A DNA stretch of 64,000 nt, from positions 1-64,000 of the forward strand of contig NZ_FNID01000014.1 of the NCBI RefSeq assembly GCF_900103835.1, given 5' to 3'. Below the pieces are notes generated by a model, which was given only the letters and a program-made list of their open reading frames with translations, did no database searches and had not been told where the DNA came from. The translations under genes were made by a program, and so were the position numbers. This document shows, one piece after another, positions 53,513 through 63,167 of the stretch. This DNA comes from Acetanaerobacterium elongatum. GTDB taxonomy: Bacteria; Bacillota; Clostridia; Oscillospirales; Ruminococcaceae. Every line of letters starts with the position of its first letter. The stretch's first letter is position 1.

Positions 53513-55498
53513 TTACACCTTGCCTTTTCCCTTTTTTGCGGTGGTTTCCGCGGTTTTATGCGAAGGCTTTTCTGCCCGCAGCGCCGACCTTGCCGCTGCG
53601 GCCGATGGCCTTAAATACAAGATAGAGGAGGGCGGGATATCCAGCTCTGCCGACTGTGCAAACCCGTGCCACGGCTGCTTTTCGGCGGTGTACTGGGTAA
53701 GCACCGTGCAGCCGGTACCGCCGTATTCGGTGTCATCGGTGTTAAACACCACACGCCAGCGGCCCTTATAGGGAAGCCCCACACGGTAGCCGCTGCGCCT
53801 TACGGGGGTAAAGTTGCACACTATCAGCAGTTCTTCACCCGCAGCCTCGCCCTTTCGGCGAAAGATGATCATGCTGTGCTGCGTGTCGTCACCCGCCACC
53901 CACGCAAAGCCCTCGGGGCTATCGTCGTTCTGCCATAGCGCAGGCGTTTGCAAATAGTAATGGTTCAGGGTTTTTACATAGTGCTGCAGCTTGCGGTGCG
54001 GCTGAAAATCCAGCAGCAGCCAGTCGAGGCCCTTTTGAAAGTCCCACTCAATAAACTGCCCGAACTCCTGCCCCATAAACAGCAGCTTCTTACCGGGGTG
54101 CGCTGCCATAAACGCCAAAAACGCGCGCATCTGAGCAAACTTTTCTTCATACTCGCCGGGCATTTTAGAGATGAGCGAGCACTTGCCGTGCACCACCTCG
54201 TCGTGCGAGATGGGCAGGATATAGTTCTCGGAAAAGGCATATACAAACGAGAAGGTAAGCTTGTTATGGTTATATTTGCGGAACAGCGGGTCGGTAGAAA
54301 CATACTGCAGCATATCGTTCATCCAGCCCATGTTCCACTTAAAGCTGAAGCCTAAGCCCCCGTCATAGGGCGGCTTGGTTACCATCGGCCACGCGGTGGA
54401 TTCCTCGGCAATCATCATGGCATCGGGGAACGCCTCGTATACCGCCTGATTGAGCTTTCGCAGAAAAGCAACAGCCTCCAGGTTCTCGCGGCCGCCATTT
54501 ATGTTCGGTGTCCACTGCCCGCGCTCGCGCCCGTAATCCAGGTAGATCATTGAAGCCACTGCATCTACGCGAAGCCCGTCGATATGGTAAAGGTCAAACC
54601 AGAACAGTGCACTTGATACCAGAAAAGACTGTACCTCGGTTTTGCCGTAGTCGAATACCCGCGTGCCCCAGCCCTCGTGCTCCATCTTCTGCTTATCGGC
54701 ATATTCATAGCACTTGGTACCGTCGAACTCGAATAACCCGTGTTCATCCTTGGGAAAGTGCGCCGGAACCCAATCCAGTATTACACCGATGCCCGCCTGA
54801 TGAAAGCGGTCTACAAAGCGCATAAAGTCATGCGGCGTGCCAAAGCGAGAAGTGGGCGCAAAATAACCTGTCACCTGATACCCCCACGAGCCGTCGTATG
54901 GGTATTCGGTAACCGGCAGCACCTCTATATGGGTATACCCCATCTCTTTTACATAGGGCACAAGCTCGTCGGCCAGCAGCTCATAGCTTAAAAGGCTGCC
55001 GTCGGGGTGGCGCTTAAACGAACCCAGATGCACCTCATACACGTTCATCGGGCTTTTAAAGATATTGCGGTTATGTAGCCCCTGCCTATAGCGCTCATCA
55101 TGCCAGGTATAACCCGAAAGGTCGTAGGCCTTGGAGGCCGTTTGCGGGCGGGTTTCGCAGTGATAGCCAAACGGATCGGCCTTCAGCAGCTCCCGGCCGT
55201 CGGCGGTGAAAACGCAGTATTTATAGCTGTCATACTGCTTGATACCGGGGATAAAGCACTCCCATATTCCTTCCTCGGTAAGGCGGGTCATGAGGTTACG
55301 CTCTTTATTCCAGCCGTTAAAGTCGCCCACCACCGAAACCTGAGCGGCGCGGGGCGCCCACACCCTGAACATCGCACCTTCCGCTGTTAAATGGCACCCC
55401 AAAAAGTGATACGCCCGGTAGTTCGTACCCTCATGGAATAAAAACACCGACAGATCATTTTCACCTTTATTAGGGGCTGTGTTGTCCTTCTTTTTCAT
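53513..55498 (-). CDS. glgB: 1,4-alpha-glucan branching enzyme
   Basis: 661 residues from ATG 55498, with AGGAG upstream; an ATG six codons earlier is less well placed. The CBM48 domain (GAMFRVWAPRAAQVSVVGDF at about 45) precedes a GH13_9 barrel: VLDWVPAHFPKDEHGLFEFD, catalytic D in GLRVDAVASMIYLDYGR, E in AMMIAEESTAWP, D in PISHDEVVHGKCSL. The C-terminal beta domain is followed by a short basic tail (ETTAKKGKGKV) that recalls the GlgA extension. It introduces alpha-1,6 branches into glycogen. First gene of the glg operon; a promoter lies at 55641-55668. Confidence 0.95.
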   Translation of the reverse strand: MKKKDNTAPNKGENDLSVFLFHEGTNYRAYHFLGCHLTAEGAMFRVWAPRAAQVSVVGDFNGWNKERNLMTRLTEEGIWECFIPGIKQYDSYKYCVFTADGRELLKADPFGYHCETRPQTASKAYDLSGYTWHDERYRQGLHNRNIFKSPMNVYEVHLGSFKRHPDGSLLSYELLADELVPYVKEMGYTHIEVLPVTEYPYDGSWGYQVTGYFAPTSRFGTPHDFMRFVDRFHQAGIGVILDWVPAHFPKDEHGLFEFDGTKCYEYADKQKMEHEGWGTRVFDYGKTEVQSFLVSSALFWFDLYHIDGLRVDAVASMIYLDYGRERGQWTPNINGGRENLEAVAFLRKLNQAVYEAFPDAMMIAEESTAWPMVTKPPYDGGLGFSFKWNMGWMNDMLQYVSTDPLFRKYNHNKLTFSFVYAFSENYILPISHDEVVHGKCSLISKMPGEYEEKFAQMRAFLAFMAAHPGKKLLFMGQEFGQFIEWDFQKGLDWLLLDFQPHRKLQHYVKTLNHYYLQTPALWQNDDSPEGFAWVAGDDTQHSMIIFRRKGEAAGEELLIVCNFTPVRRSGYRVGLPYKGRWRVVFNTDDTEYGGTGCTVLTQYTAEKQPWHGFAQSAELDIPPSSILYLRPSAAAARSALRAEKPSHKTAETTAKKGKGKV

Positions 55499-55860
55499 TC
55501 GCTCTCTCCTCGACATCCGTAACCCTATCTATTATGAACGAAATCGCTTGCCATTTTTGGCGACTTTTGTTTTTCATAATAATTAACGTTATTGTTTTTA
55601 CTCCCCCAAGCTTACAGCTTAGCAGGAAAGTTTTTCTTTTATTTTACCACATCCATACCATTTTTCAATAGTTTTTTAGTAAAAATAAATTAAGTTTGTA
55701 TTTCATTTTGCCTGATGTTTATCTAAAATTCACATATGAATTCCACATTCCCATCAATTTTAACCAATGTGGTATTCGAGCTTTCAGCCGTGCGCAAAAC
55801 ATACATATTTTATTCGGGAATTTATGTAATTATTACCCATATTCAAGTATTCCCACACAA
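55499..55860. other. AT-rich region upstream of glgB
   Basis: Holds the glg promoter and a leader of about 140 bases with a small AAGCT-TAC-AGCTT hairpin near 55608-55620. The frames seen on the plus strand have no ribosome binding site. Confidence 0.5.
55641..55668 (-). promoter_or_regulatory. SigA-type promoter of the glg operon
   Basis: On the minus strand, -35 TTGAAA (55663-55668), 16 bases, -10 TAAAAT (55641-55646). Confidence 0.75.
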
Positions 55861-55862
55861 CA

Positions 55863-55890
55863 ACAAAAAGCCCCCGGAAGTTCCGGGGGC
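55863..55890 (-). terminator. Terminator of the surface lipoprotein gene
   Basis: GCCCCCGG (55870-55877) pairs with CCGGGGGC (55883-55890); on the minus strand TTTTTGTTG follows. Confidence 0.92.
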
Positions 55891-55913
55891 AACGATGTTA
55901 CAATATTCGGCTG

Positions 55914-56933
55914 TTAAGCTTGCTTAATGTTGTTAGGGCTGAAATAGCTGATAGCAGCCTTATCCTCGGTTACCGGAAGGTCTTTGCCCAAAGCCGTGAT
56001 CTTATCAGAGAGCTCGGTACCCTTCAGGGCTGAGAGAATGCTTGACTTCACCTTCTCAAATTCAGCGGTGTCGCTCTTGGTATCCTTGCGGACAGCCACA
56101 AACACATAGTCCTCTTTATCAAAGATAAACGGCTCATCGTTCTTCGCGGCAAAAACTGCGTCGCGCAGGGTCTGCGGGTAGTTTGAATCGTCCTTCTTCA
56201 CGATCATCTTATAGTTGTCGTCGGTATCGTTTGCGGTTACCTCATACTTGGGGTTAATCTCCTTGTTAAAGGCAGCGGCAGCCTCGGTAATCTTCTTACC
56301 GGACTTAACACTTGCAAGGGCGTTGTTGGCGGCGGTTTTGGTCTTGGTCTTGGTGGCGTCGTCCGCTCCGCTAACGCTGGTGCCAAAGGCATAGATAATC
56401 GCATAGTTGTTTACAAAGTAATCCTTCAGGGTTTCCTCTTTAACCTCTTCAAGGCCGCCCTTGCCGTAGTATTTGTCAAAGATGGCGGTGTTCTTCTGCT
56501 CCACCGTAATGGCGCTCTTCAAAGTCTCCTTGCCGATACCGTTCTTCTCGTATACAGTGCCGTAAAGGGAAATTGCATATTCGGTGGATTGATCAATGGA
56601 GGCCTGATCTTCGGCGGTAAGGGCAAGGCCAAGCTTCTCGAACTCACGTTCAATGGCTACCTTGCGTTTGCACTGCTCGATGGTCTTGTTATAAATCCAC
56701 ACCTTGGCGTCCTGATCCTCAATCTTCTGCTTGAGCACGTCGGTCTTGGTATCGGTAATCTTGCTGGCGGCCTGCTGATAGGCGCTAAACTGATAATAAA
56801 GGTACAGGCCGGTGGGTATCTGCACGCCATCAACCGTAACCACCCATTTGGCATTGGCGCCGGCGCAGGCGGTAAGCGCAAACATCATCATTGCAGAGAG
56901 TGCCAGAGAAATAAAACGGATTACTTTTTTCAT
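55914..56933 (-). CDS. Surface lipoprotein of the SurA/PrsA (foldase) type
   Basis: 339 residues. A lipoprotein signal peptide ends in ALTAC (C23). Then an alpha-helical N-terminal region (VVTVDGVQIPTGLYLYYQ at about 30, KIEDQDAKVWIYNKTIEQC) resembles the SurA_N domain of foldases. I do not see the parvulin PPIase motif; the C-terminal part (TDDNYKMIVKKDDSNYPQTL to DYVFVAVRKDT) may be a degenerate PPIase or a plain chaperone domain. It would help folding of exported proteins on the outer face of the membrane. Monocistronic, with a long structured leader. Confidence 0.75.
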   Translation of the reverse strand: MKKVIRFISLALSAMMMFALTACAGANAKWVVTVDGVQIPTGLYLYYQFSAYQQAASKITDTKTDVLKQKIEDQDAKVWIYNKTIEQCKRKVAIEREFEKLGLALTAEDQASIDQSTEYAISLYGTVYEKNGIGKETLKSAITVEQKNTAIFDKYYGKGGLEEVKEETLKDYFVNNYAIIYAFGTSVSGADDATKTKTKTAANNALASVKSGKKITEAAAAFNKEINPKYEVTANDTDDNYKMIVKKDDSNYPQTLRDAVFAAKNDEPFIFDKEDYVFVAVRKDTKSDTAEFEKVKSSILSALKGTELSDKITALGKDLPVTEDKAAISYFSPNNIKQA

Positions 56934-57120
56934 GGTCTATCTACCCTTTCAAATATCAAGGAATCGGGGTGAAAATCCACCCATAATACTAGTCAGCGAT
57001 TGCTGGAACAGGAGGATACGATGATCAAGTCGTAAGGCAGCAATTCAAAGCCGCGAAAATTCGTCACTGAGCGGATTATGAATTGCTTTAATCAGCGTTT
57101 CCTTTACACAATACTTGTAG
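56934..57120 (-). promoter_or_regulatory. Long structured leader of the lipoprotein gene
   Basis: A leader of about 180 bases. AGCAATTCA (57039-57047) pairs with TGAATTGCT (57079-57087); inside it CCGC (57051-57054) pairs with GCGG (57071-57074). A second hairpin GGGTG-CACCC lies about 35 bases before the start. No known riboswitch family recognised. Confidence 0.5.
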
Positions 57121-57149
57121 ATTATACACCTTTTGCATAGGCTTGTCTA
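57121..57149 (-). promoter_or_regulatory. SigA-type promoter of the lipoprotein gene
   Basis: On the minus strand, -35 TAGACA (57144-57149), 17 bases, -10 TATAAT (57121-57126). Confidence 0.82.
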
Positions 57150-57240
57150 TACCGCCCATGAGGCAAAGGATTGAAGTTTTTTTGAATTTTTTCAGTGCTT
57201 TATCGCAAAAAAGATTTACATTCTTTTGTTAGCCTAAAAA

Positions 57241-60200
57241 TTATTGCTGCTTCAGCGCGGCTTCATCCAGCGCGTTCAACACGGTGGTGATGGTATCCAC
57301 CGGCTGCTCGTTCTGAAGCATCTTTACCGCGATATAGGGCTTGCTGCCCGCGTTTACCAGTACCCGCCCCTTTAAAGCCGCAACCAGCATACTTGCCGTC
57401 TGCATCGAAAAATGCTCCATGTAGAGGATTAAACTGTCGGCCTTCTGGGTGATTTCGCTGATGCCCAAACGCTGCGCCTTGTTGCGCACCAGCGCTACGT
57501 CAATCAGCCCCTTAACCGCCTGCGGTGGCTCGCCGAAGCGGTCGATGAGCTCGTCGATTACATCCATTACGTCGTTTTCATCGCGGATGCTCGCAATACG
57601 GCGGTAAATCTCAATACGCTGGGTGAGGTTCTCGATGTATTTTTCGGGGATATGCGCCTCGATGCGCACATCGATGAGGCACTCGCTGCTGCCAAGCTGC
57701 GGAGCCTCGCCGCGCTCCTCCAGCACCGCGTCGTTTAACAGCTTTACATAAAGGTCGTAGCCCACCGATGCCATGTGCCCGTGCTGCTGGGCACCCAGGA
57801 TGTTGCCCGCACCGCGGATTTCAAGGTCGCGCATCGCGATGCGGAAGCCCGAACCGAACTTGGTAAACTCGCGTATCGCGGTAAGGCGTTTGGCGGCGAT
57901 ATCGCTTACCACCTTGCCGCGCCGGAAGGTCATGTAGGCAAACGCACGGCGTGAAGAGCGCCCTACCCGTCCCCTCAATTGGTACAATTGCGAAAGGCCC
58001 ATGTAGTCTGCGTCCTCGATAATCAGCGTATTGCAGTTGGCAACATCCACGCCCGTTTCAATGATGGTGGTACACACCAGAATATCTATTTCATGGTCTA
58101 CCAGCTTGCGCCAAACCTCCGAAAGCTCCTCCTCGCCCATACGCCCGTGCGCTACGGCAATGCGCGCCTCGGGTATCTCATTTAAGATGCGCGCGCCGCA
58201 CTGTTCGATAGAATCGATGCGGTTGTGAATATAGTATACCTGCCCGCCGCGTCTGAGTTCCCTTCGCATGGCCTCGGCCAACACGCCGTCGTCATGCTCC
58301 AGCACATAGGTCTGCACGGGGTGTCTGTCCTGCGGAGCTTCGTCGATCACCGACATATCGCGTATGCCCGACATCGCCATATTTAAAGTACGCGGGATGG
58401 GGGTAGCCGAAAGGGTGAGTACATCCACGTTGGTGGCAAGCTCCTTCAGGCGTTCCTTCTGCGCCACGCCAAAGCGCTGCTCCTCGTCTACAATCACAAG
58501 GCCGAGGTCTTTGAACTTTACGTCCTTCTGCACCAGTCGGTGGGTACCGATGATAATATCCACATCACCCCGTGCGAGCGCGCGCAGGGATTTCTCCTGC
58601 TCCTTGGCCGAGCGGAAGCGTGAAAGCAGCTCCACCTTGATAGGGTAACCCTCAAACCGTTTGAGCACCGTCTGGTAATGCTGCCATGCCAGAATCGTGG
58701 TGGGCACCAGCAGCGCGCACTGCTTGCCGTCCTGCACACACTTAAACGCGCCGCGCAGCGCCACCTCGGTTTTGCCGAAGCCCACGTCGCCGCACAAGAG
58801 CCTATCCATCGGCACCCCGCTCTGCATGTCACGCTTAATCTCCGAGATACAGCGCAGCTGGTCGTCGGTTTCATCAAACTCAAACCGCTCCTCAAACTCG
58901 CGCTGCCACTCGTTATCAGGCGAAAAGGCGTACCCCTTGAGCTGCATACGCTTGGAATAAAGCGCTATCAGCTCCTTGGCCATATCTGCAACGGCCTTTT
59001 TCACCTTGGCACGGGTGCGCGACCACTCGGTGCCGTTAAGCTTGTTCAGCCGCACCCCGCCGTCTTCCTTGGGGCCGATGTATTTCGAAACAAGGTCAAG
59101 CTGCGTTACCGGAACATATAATATATCCGAGCCCTGATAGCGTATCTTGATATAATCCTTGATTAAGCCCTGTACCTCAAGCTTGTGAATACCCTCAAAC
59201 AGGCCGATGCCGTGCGAAACATGCACCACATAGTCGCCAATCGTCAGGTCGCTGAGGTTGCGGATAATCTCCTTTGCCGAACGCTTCACCTTGTTGCGGC
59301 TCTTAGAAACGCTTAGCGCCCTGCCGTGGGTAATCAGCACCGCCTTCGCGTCGGGCAGCTCGAAGCCGGAGGAAAGCGCTCCCTCCGCCACAATCACCCT
59401 GCCGTTTTCAAGGCTGCCCGCAGTTTCATGGGTAACGGCGGGCAGGCCCTCGCGCTGCAGGTCCTGCATCAGTGCCTTGGCGCCGCGCTGGGTTGACGCC
59501 AGCACCACGCAGGCAAAGCCGCGCTTTAAGTACCCCTCCAGGTCCTCTTTCAATAACGAAAGCTCGCCGCCCCAGGAGGAAAGGGAGGTAGCGTTGATAT
59601 GAATAAGCTCCTCTATTCTGATATCAGCTATGCTGCGCGCAAAGGTGTTCAGGTGCACAGCGGCGCCCTTTTCAAACCGCAAGGCAAACTCGTCAAAGCC
59701 GGCAGTATAGGTATCCAAACCCTTAAACAGGATACCCTCGGCAAACAGCTGCTTGATATCCTCGTTCAGCTGCCAGGAAACGTTCTTGAGGGTATCTTTA
59801 ATCTTAAAGGTTTCAGACACAAACAGCATATCCTCGGGGCAGTAGTCAAAGATGGTAGCAGGCTGTGGGTAGATGAGCGGCAGGTATTTATCAAGGCTTC
59901 CCTGATAGGTGCCGGTTTCCATCTGTACAAGGTCCTGCTCGCAGTTTTGCCTTACATCGGCGGCAGTTTTGCCGCGCACCTTGGCCGCAAGCTCACGGAT
60001 ATCCCTGCAAAGGCGCGCAAAATCGGTGCAGATAACCTCGGTAGCCGGGGTGATATGCACCTTCTTCATGGTATCGGTTCGGCGCTGGCTCTCGAGCTCA
60101 AAGCTGGAGATGGTGTCGATCTCGTCGCCCCAGAACTCGATTCTTACAGGGTTCGGCAGGTCGGGGGGGAAGAAATCGAGGATACCGCCGCGGTGGGAAA

Positions 60201-60720
60201 ACTGGCACACACCCTCCACCTGGTCGCTTCGCTGGTAGCCCGCCCCCACCAACGCCTTCAGTGCGTCGTTCAGGGTGCAGGTCTCCCCCGTTTTCAGGGT
60301 AACCGAGGCCTGTTTTAACCGCTCGGGCGGTACGGTAAGCTGCATGGCTCCCTCGGCGCTTGCCACAATCAGGCGGTAATCCCTTGCCAAAATCCGCCCC
60401 AGCACCGCCAGACGCGCGTGCTCAAACTCGCCGGAAACCCCCTCCATATGCCTAAAGGTAAAATCGCGCGAGCAGAACAAAAGCGCCGCATCCTCACCGG
60501 ACATGGCGTTATAATCCTCACATAAGCGCCGCCCCTCGGCCTCATCGGCCACAATACATAGCGCTCTTCTGCCGCTTTCGGCGGTAAGCGCGTAAATAAT
60601 GCCGGCCTTGTGGATGGGGGAAAGCCCCACCACGTCGCAGGGGACTCGTCTTTCACAGGCCGCTGCCCGAAGCCTTGGGTATTCCGGCAGCCTTTTTACA
60701 ATGTCGTAATACAGTTGCAT
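57241..60720 (-). CDS. mfd: Transcription-repair coupling factor
   Basis: 1159 residues, full length. It removes RNA polymerase stalled at DNA lesions and recruits UvrA. Domains: a UvrB-like N-terminal part (GVCQFSHRGGILDFFPPD at about 160), the RNA polymerase-interacting CarD-like domain (IGDYVVHVSHGIGLFEG at about 495), and a superfamily 2 translocase with GDVGFGKTEVALRGAF (Walker A), VDEEQRFGV (motif II, DEEQ), GTHRLVQKDV and LRGRVGRSSRRAFAYM. A TRCF C-terminal domain (FGEPPQAVKGLIDVALVRNK) completes it. It lies 42 bases after pth on the same strand. Confidence 0.97.
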   Translation of the reverse strand: MQLYYDIVKRLPEYPRLRAAACERRVPCDVVGLSPIHKAGIIYALTAESGRRALCIVADEAEGRRLCEDYNAMSGEDAALLFCSRDFTFRHMEGVSGEFEHARLAVLGRILARDYRLIVASAEGAMQLTVPPERLKQASVTLKTGETCTLNDALKALVGAGYQRSDQVEGVCQFSHRGGILDFFPPDLPNPVRIEFWGDEIDTISSFELESQRRTDTMKKVHITPATEVICTDFARLCRDIRELAAKVRGKTAADVRQNCEQDLVQMETGTYQGSLDKYLPLIYPQPATIFDYCPEDMLFVSETFKIKDTLKNVSWQLNEDIKQLFAEGILFKGLDTYTAGFDEFALRFEKGAAVHLNTFARSIADIRIEELIHINATSLSSWGGELSLLKEDLEGYLKRGFACVVLASTQRGAKALMQDLQREGLPAVTHETAGSLENGRVIVAEGALSSGFELPDAKAVLITHGRALSVSKSRNKVKRSAKEIIRNLSDLTIGDYVVHVSHGIGLFEGIHKLEVQGLIKDYIKIRYQGSDILYVPVTQLDLVSKYIGPKEDGGVRLNKLNGTEWSRTRAKVKKAVADMAKELIALYSKRMQLKGYAFSPDNEWQREFEERFEFDETDDQLRCISEIKRDMQSGVPMDRLLCGDVGFGKTEVALRGAFKCVQDGKQCALLVPTTILAWQHYQTVLKRFEGYPIKVELLSRFRSAKEQEKSLRALARGDVDIIIGTHRLVQKDVKFKDLGLVIVDEEQRFGVAQKERLKELATNVDVLTLSATPIPRTLNMAMSGIRDMSVIDEAPQDRHPVQTYVLEHDDGVLAEAMRRELRRGGQVYYIHNRIDSIEQCGARILNEIPEARIAVAHGRMGEEELSEVWRKLVDHEIDILVCTTIIETGVDVANCNTLIIEDADYMGLSQLYQLRGRVGRSSRRAFAYMTFRRGKVVSDIAAKRLTAIREFTKFGSGFRIAMRDLEIRGAGNILGAQQHGHMASVGYDLYVKLLNDAVLEERGEAPQLGSSECLIDVRIEAHIPEKYIENLTQRIEIYRRIASIRDENDVMDVIDELIDRFGEPPQAVKGLIDVALVRNKAQRLGISEITQKADSLILYMEHFSMQTASMLVAALKGRVLVNAGSKPYIAVKMLQNEQPVDTITTVLNALDEAALKQQ

Positions 60721-60762
60721 AGTCTTACCTTTCGGATATTATAGAAACTGCGCTTTTATTTT

Positions 60763-61368
60763 TTAAGAATTAAACTTTCCCATGGCAGCTTCAATATCGC
60801 CCGTAAGCATTATTCTCACCGCTTCGGCGGCTCTTTTAAAAACCTCCTCCAGCTTAGCCCCCTCTTCCTTGGTAAAGCGGCTGGTCACCCATGCGGCAAG
60901 GTCGTAATCGGGGTACGGCTTTGCTCCGATACCCAGCTTCACACGCGGGAATTCATCGCTGCCGGTAAGGTAGATGATATTCTTCATGCCGTTGTGCCCG
61001 CCGTCGCTGCCCTTGCGGCGAATACGCATTCGGCCCACATCCAGCGAGATATCGTCGAAGATAATCACCACTCGCTCGGGCGGCACCTTGTAAAAGTGCA
61101 TCGCCTCCACCACCGCCTCACCGCTCAGGTTCATATAGGTTTGCGGTTTCAGCAGCAGCACCCCTGCTCCATCGATAGAGCCGGTGCCGCAGAGCGACTT
61201 AAACTTTAACCTGTCCACCTTAATGCCATGTGCCTGTGCAAGCTCATCCAGTGCCAGAAAGCCCGCGTTATGGCGGGTGAATTCATACTGTTTGCCGGGG
61301 TTTCCCAACCCGACTATAATATACTCCACGCTGCCCGCGGGTTTTGTCTTATCCTGTTTTAAAAACAT
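60763..61368 (-). CDS. pth: Peptidyl-tRNA hydrolase
   Basis: 201 residues. It releases peptides from peptidyl-tRNA. The signature IIVGLGNPGKQYEFTRHNAGF has the catalytic H at about 34. KPQTYMNLSGEAV, IIFDDISLDVGRMRIRRKG and GSDGGHNGMKNII are normal. The start gives an extra 15 residues before the usual beginning; the ATG at 61368 is the first. It lies between glmU (14 bases upstream) and mfd in the common glmU-pth-mfd order of Firmicutes. Confidence 0.96.
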   Translation of the reverse strand: MFLKQDKTKPAGSVEYIIVGLGNPGKQYEFTRHNAGFLALDELAQAHGIKVDRLKFKSLCGTGSIDGAGVLLLKPQTYMNLSGEAVVEAMHFYKVPPERVVIIFDDISLDVGRMRIRRKGSDGGHNGMKNIIYLTGSDEFPRVKLGIGAKPYPDYDLAAWVTSRFTKEEGAKLEEVFKRAAEAVRIMLTGDIEAAMGKFNS

Positions 61369-61382
61369 TGCTGTAGCTCCTG

Positions 61383-62753
61383 TTACTTCTTATTATAGCG
61401 CCCGTTTGCGTAGCCCTTTTTGTTCACCTGACGCGCACGGGCAATGGCCATATCACCGCTCTCCACGTCCTCGGTGATGGTGGAGCCTGCTGCGATATAT
61501 GCGCCGTCGCCAACGGTAACCGGGGCAATCAAATTGGTATTGCAGCCCACAAAGGCATTGTTACCTATGGTAGTTCGGTATTTATTCTTGCCGTCGTAGT
61601 TTACGGTAACCACACCGCAGCCGAAGTTCACCCCGCCGCCCACGTCGCTGTCGCCGATATAGGTAAGGTGCGCGATGCTGGTTTTCTCGCCGACTACCGA
61701 GTTCTTCACCTCTACAAAATCGCCAATCTTGGCGCCGTCCTTAATATCGCAGCCCACACGCAGCTGGGTGAACGGGCCAATCTTCACCTTATCACCTACA
61801 CGGGAACCATAAACCTGCGAGGCATTGATTACCGTGCCGCTGCCGATTCGGCTATTTTCAATCAGCGTGTTGGGGCCGATGGTGCAGCCACTGCCGATGA
61901 TGCAGCCCGGCTTGATGATGGTGCCGGGCAGGATGTCGGTGTCCGGGCCGATCTGTGCGTCGGCGGCGATCACAACACCGTCAAGGCTTACAAAACGCAC
62001 ACCCTTCTCCATCTGTGCGCGGATGCTCTTTTCGTTTGCAATGCGGTTAAGCTCATAAAGCTGAATGGGGTCGTTTGCGCCCAGCACAATCTGCTCGTCC
62101 TGCGCGTCAAACGCATCGGCGCGCCCGCCGTTTCTCAAAATAACATCTATCGTATCGGTAAGGTAAAACTCCCCCGCCGCGTTTTGGTTGGTTAGGCCGT
62201 TAAGTGCCGTAAGCAGGCTGTGCGCATTGAACACATAGGCCCCAGAGTTAATCTCGCTAATCAGCGCCGTTTCGGCATCGGCATCCTTCTGCTCCACAAT
62301 CCGCTCCAGACCGCCGTTGCCGCGCACAATACGGCCGTAGCCAAAGGGGTTTTTAACCCGGGCGGTGATAACGGTTACATCATTTTTCCTTTTAATATGA
62401 AATTCGCGCGCCGCACGGATGGTTTCCCCGCCGCAGAAGGGTGCATCGCCGTTTAATACCACAATCTCCCCGCCCATATGCTGCTCGATAAACGAGCGGG
62501 CCTGCATCACGGCATGCCCGGTGCCTAGCTTCTCGCGCTGTACCGCAATCTTACAGGTGGCTGAAAAGAATTCTTGCATTTTATCGTTTTGTGGGCATAC
62601 TATACACAAGTCCTCAATTCCCGCCTGCCTTACAGCATCGGTAACCCAAACCGCCATCGGCTTAAACAGCACCTCCAGCATCGGCTTGGGGCTTGCACTT
62701 TTCATCCTTTTGCCTTCACCGGCGGCTAATATAATCGCTCCCGCTGTTCCCAT
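61383..62753 (-). CDS. glmU: Bifunctional UDP-GlcNAc pyrophosphorylase / glucosamine-1-phosphate acetyltransferase
   Basis: 456 residues from ATG 62753, with AAAGGA ten bases upstream; TTG 62762 is the alternative. The pyrophosphorylase domain has IILAAGEGKRMKS (K where T is usual) and EKLGTGHAVMQ; the left-handed beta-helix acetyltransferase domain follows from about 255 (ILPGTIIKPGCIIGSGCTIG, then VEVKNSVVGEKTSIAHLTYI). It makes UDP-GlcNAc for peptidoglycan. First gene of the run with pth and mfd. Confidence 0.95.
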   Translation of the reverse strand: MGTAGAIILAAGEGKRMKSASPKPMLEVLFKPMAVWVTDAVRQAGIEDLCIVCPQNDKMQEFFSATCKIAVQREKLGTGHAVMQARSFIEQHMGGEIVVLNGDAPFCGGETIRAAREFHIKRKNDVTVITARVKNPFGYGRIVRGNGGLERIVEQKDADAETALISEINSGAYVFNAHSLLTALNGLTNQNAAGEFYLTDTIDVILRNGGRADAFDAQDEQIVLGANDPIQLYELNRIANEKSIRAQMEKGVRFVSLDGVVIAADAQIGPDTDILPGTIIKPGCIIGSGCTIGPNTLIENSRIGSGTVINASQVYGSRVGDKVKIGPFTQLRVGCDIKDGAKIGDFVEVKNSVVGEKTSIAHLTYIGDSDVGGGVNFGCGVVTVNYDGKNKYRTTIGNNAFVGCNTNLIAPVTVGDGAYIAAGSTITEDVESGDMAIARARQVNKKGYANGRYNKK

Positions 62754-62977
62754 GTTCTTCAAGTCCTTTCTCTGCCGACAAATGTTCTTCTATTTTAGTT
62801 CAGTATTTTTACCTTGAATCGTAATGGCTGCTCACCTTATTATATTCGCTGGATGATAAAAAAACAAGCAATTACCATGTTCAGGAAGGCTTTGCAGAAC
62901 ATCTTCTGATTACAGTAAAATCGTATGAATAGTACAAAACAAAATTGAAAGTCAAGATTGTTACAATATTCACAAAT

Positions 62978-63003
62978 CAAGCTGCTTAAACCAGCTTGTT
63001 TTT
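62978..63003 (+). terminator. Intrinsic terminator upstream of the V-ATPase operon
   Basis: CAAGCTG (62978-62984) pairs with CAGCTTG (62992-62998), followed by TTTTT. With no ORF before it, it may end a short RNA or act as an attenuator. Confidence 0.75.
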
Positions 63004-63072
63004 CGCGAAATAGCTATTGATATTTGCAGGTTTTAGGAATATTATTAAGGCATTAATTCCAACAGTAATAGT

Positions 63073-63101
63073 TGTACACCTTGTTTTTTTAGATTATACC
63101 A
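63073..63101 (+). promoter_or_regulatory. SigA-type promoter of the V-ATPase operon
   Basis: -35 TTGTAC (63073-63078), 17 bases, -10 TATACC (63096-63101), 67 bases before the first start codon. Confidence 0.6.
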
Positions 63102-63167
63102 TTTAAAATAGGTTTATTGTCATATTTTCTCGTTCTTTATACCGAAACCTGTCTCGGGAGGTGCCTT

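Larger units (their letters stand above)
62754..63167. other. Divergent regulatory region between glmU and the V-ATPase operon
   Basis: 414 bases, AT-rich, without a supported ORF. It holds a plus-strand terminator (62978-63003), a possible promoter before it (-35 TTGCAG, 18 bases, -10 TAAAAT, near 62893-62922), and a promoter directly before the V-ATPase genes. Confidence 0.55.
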
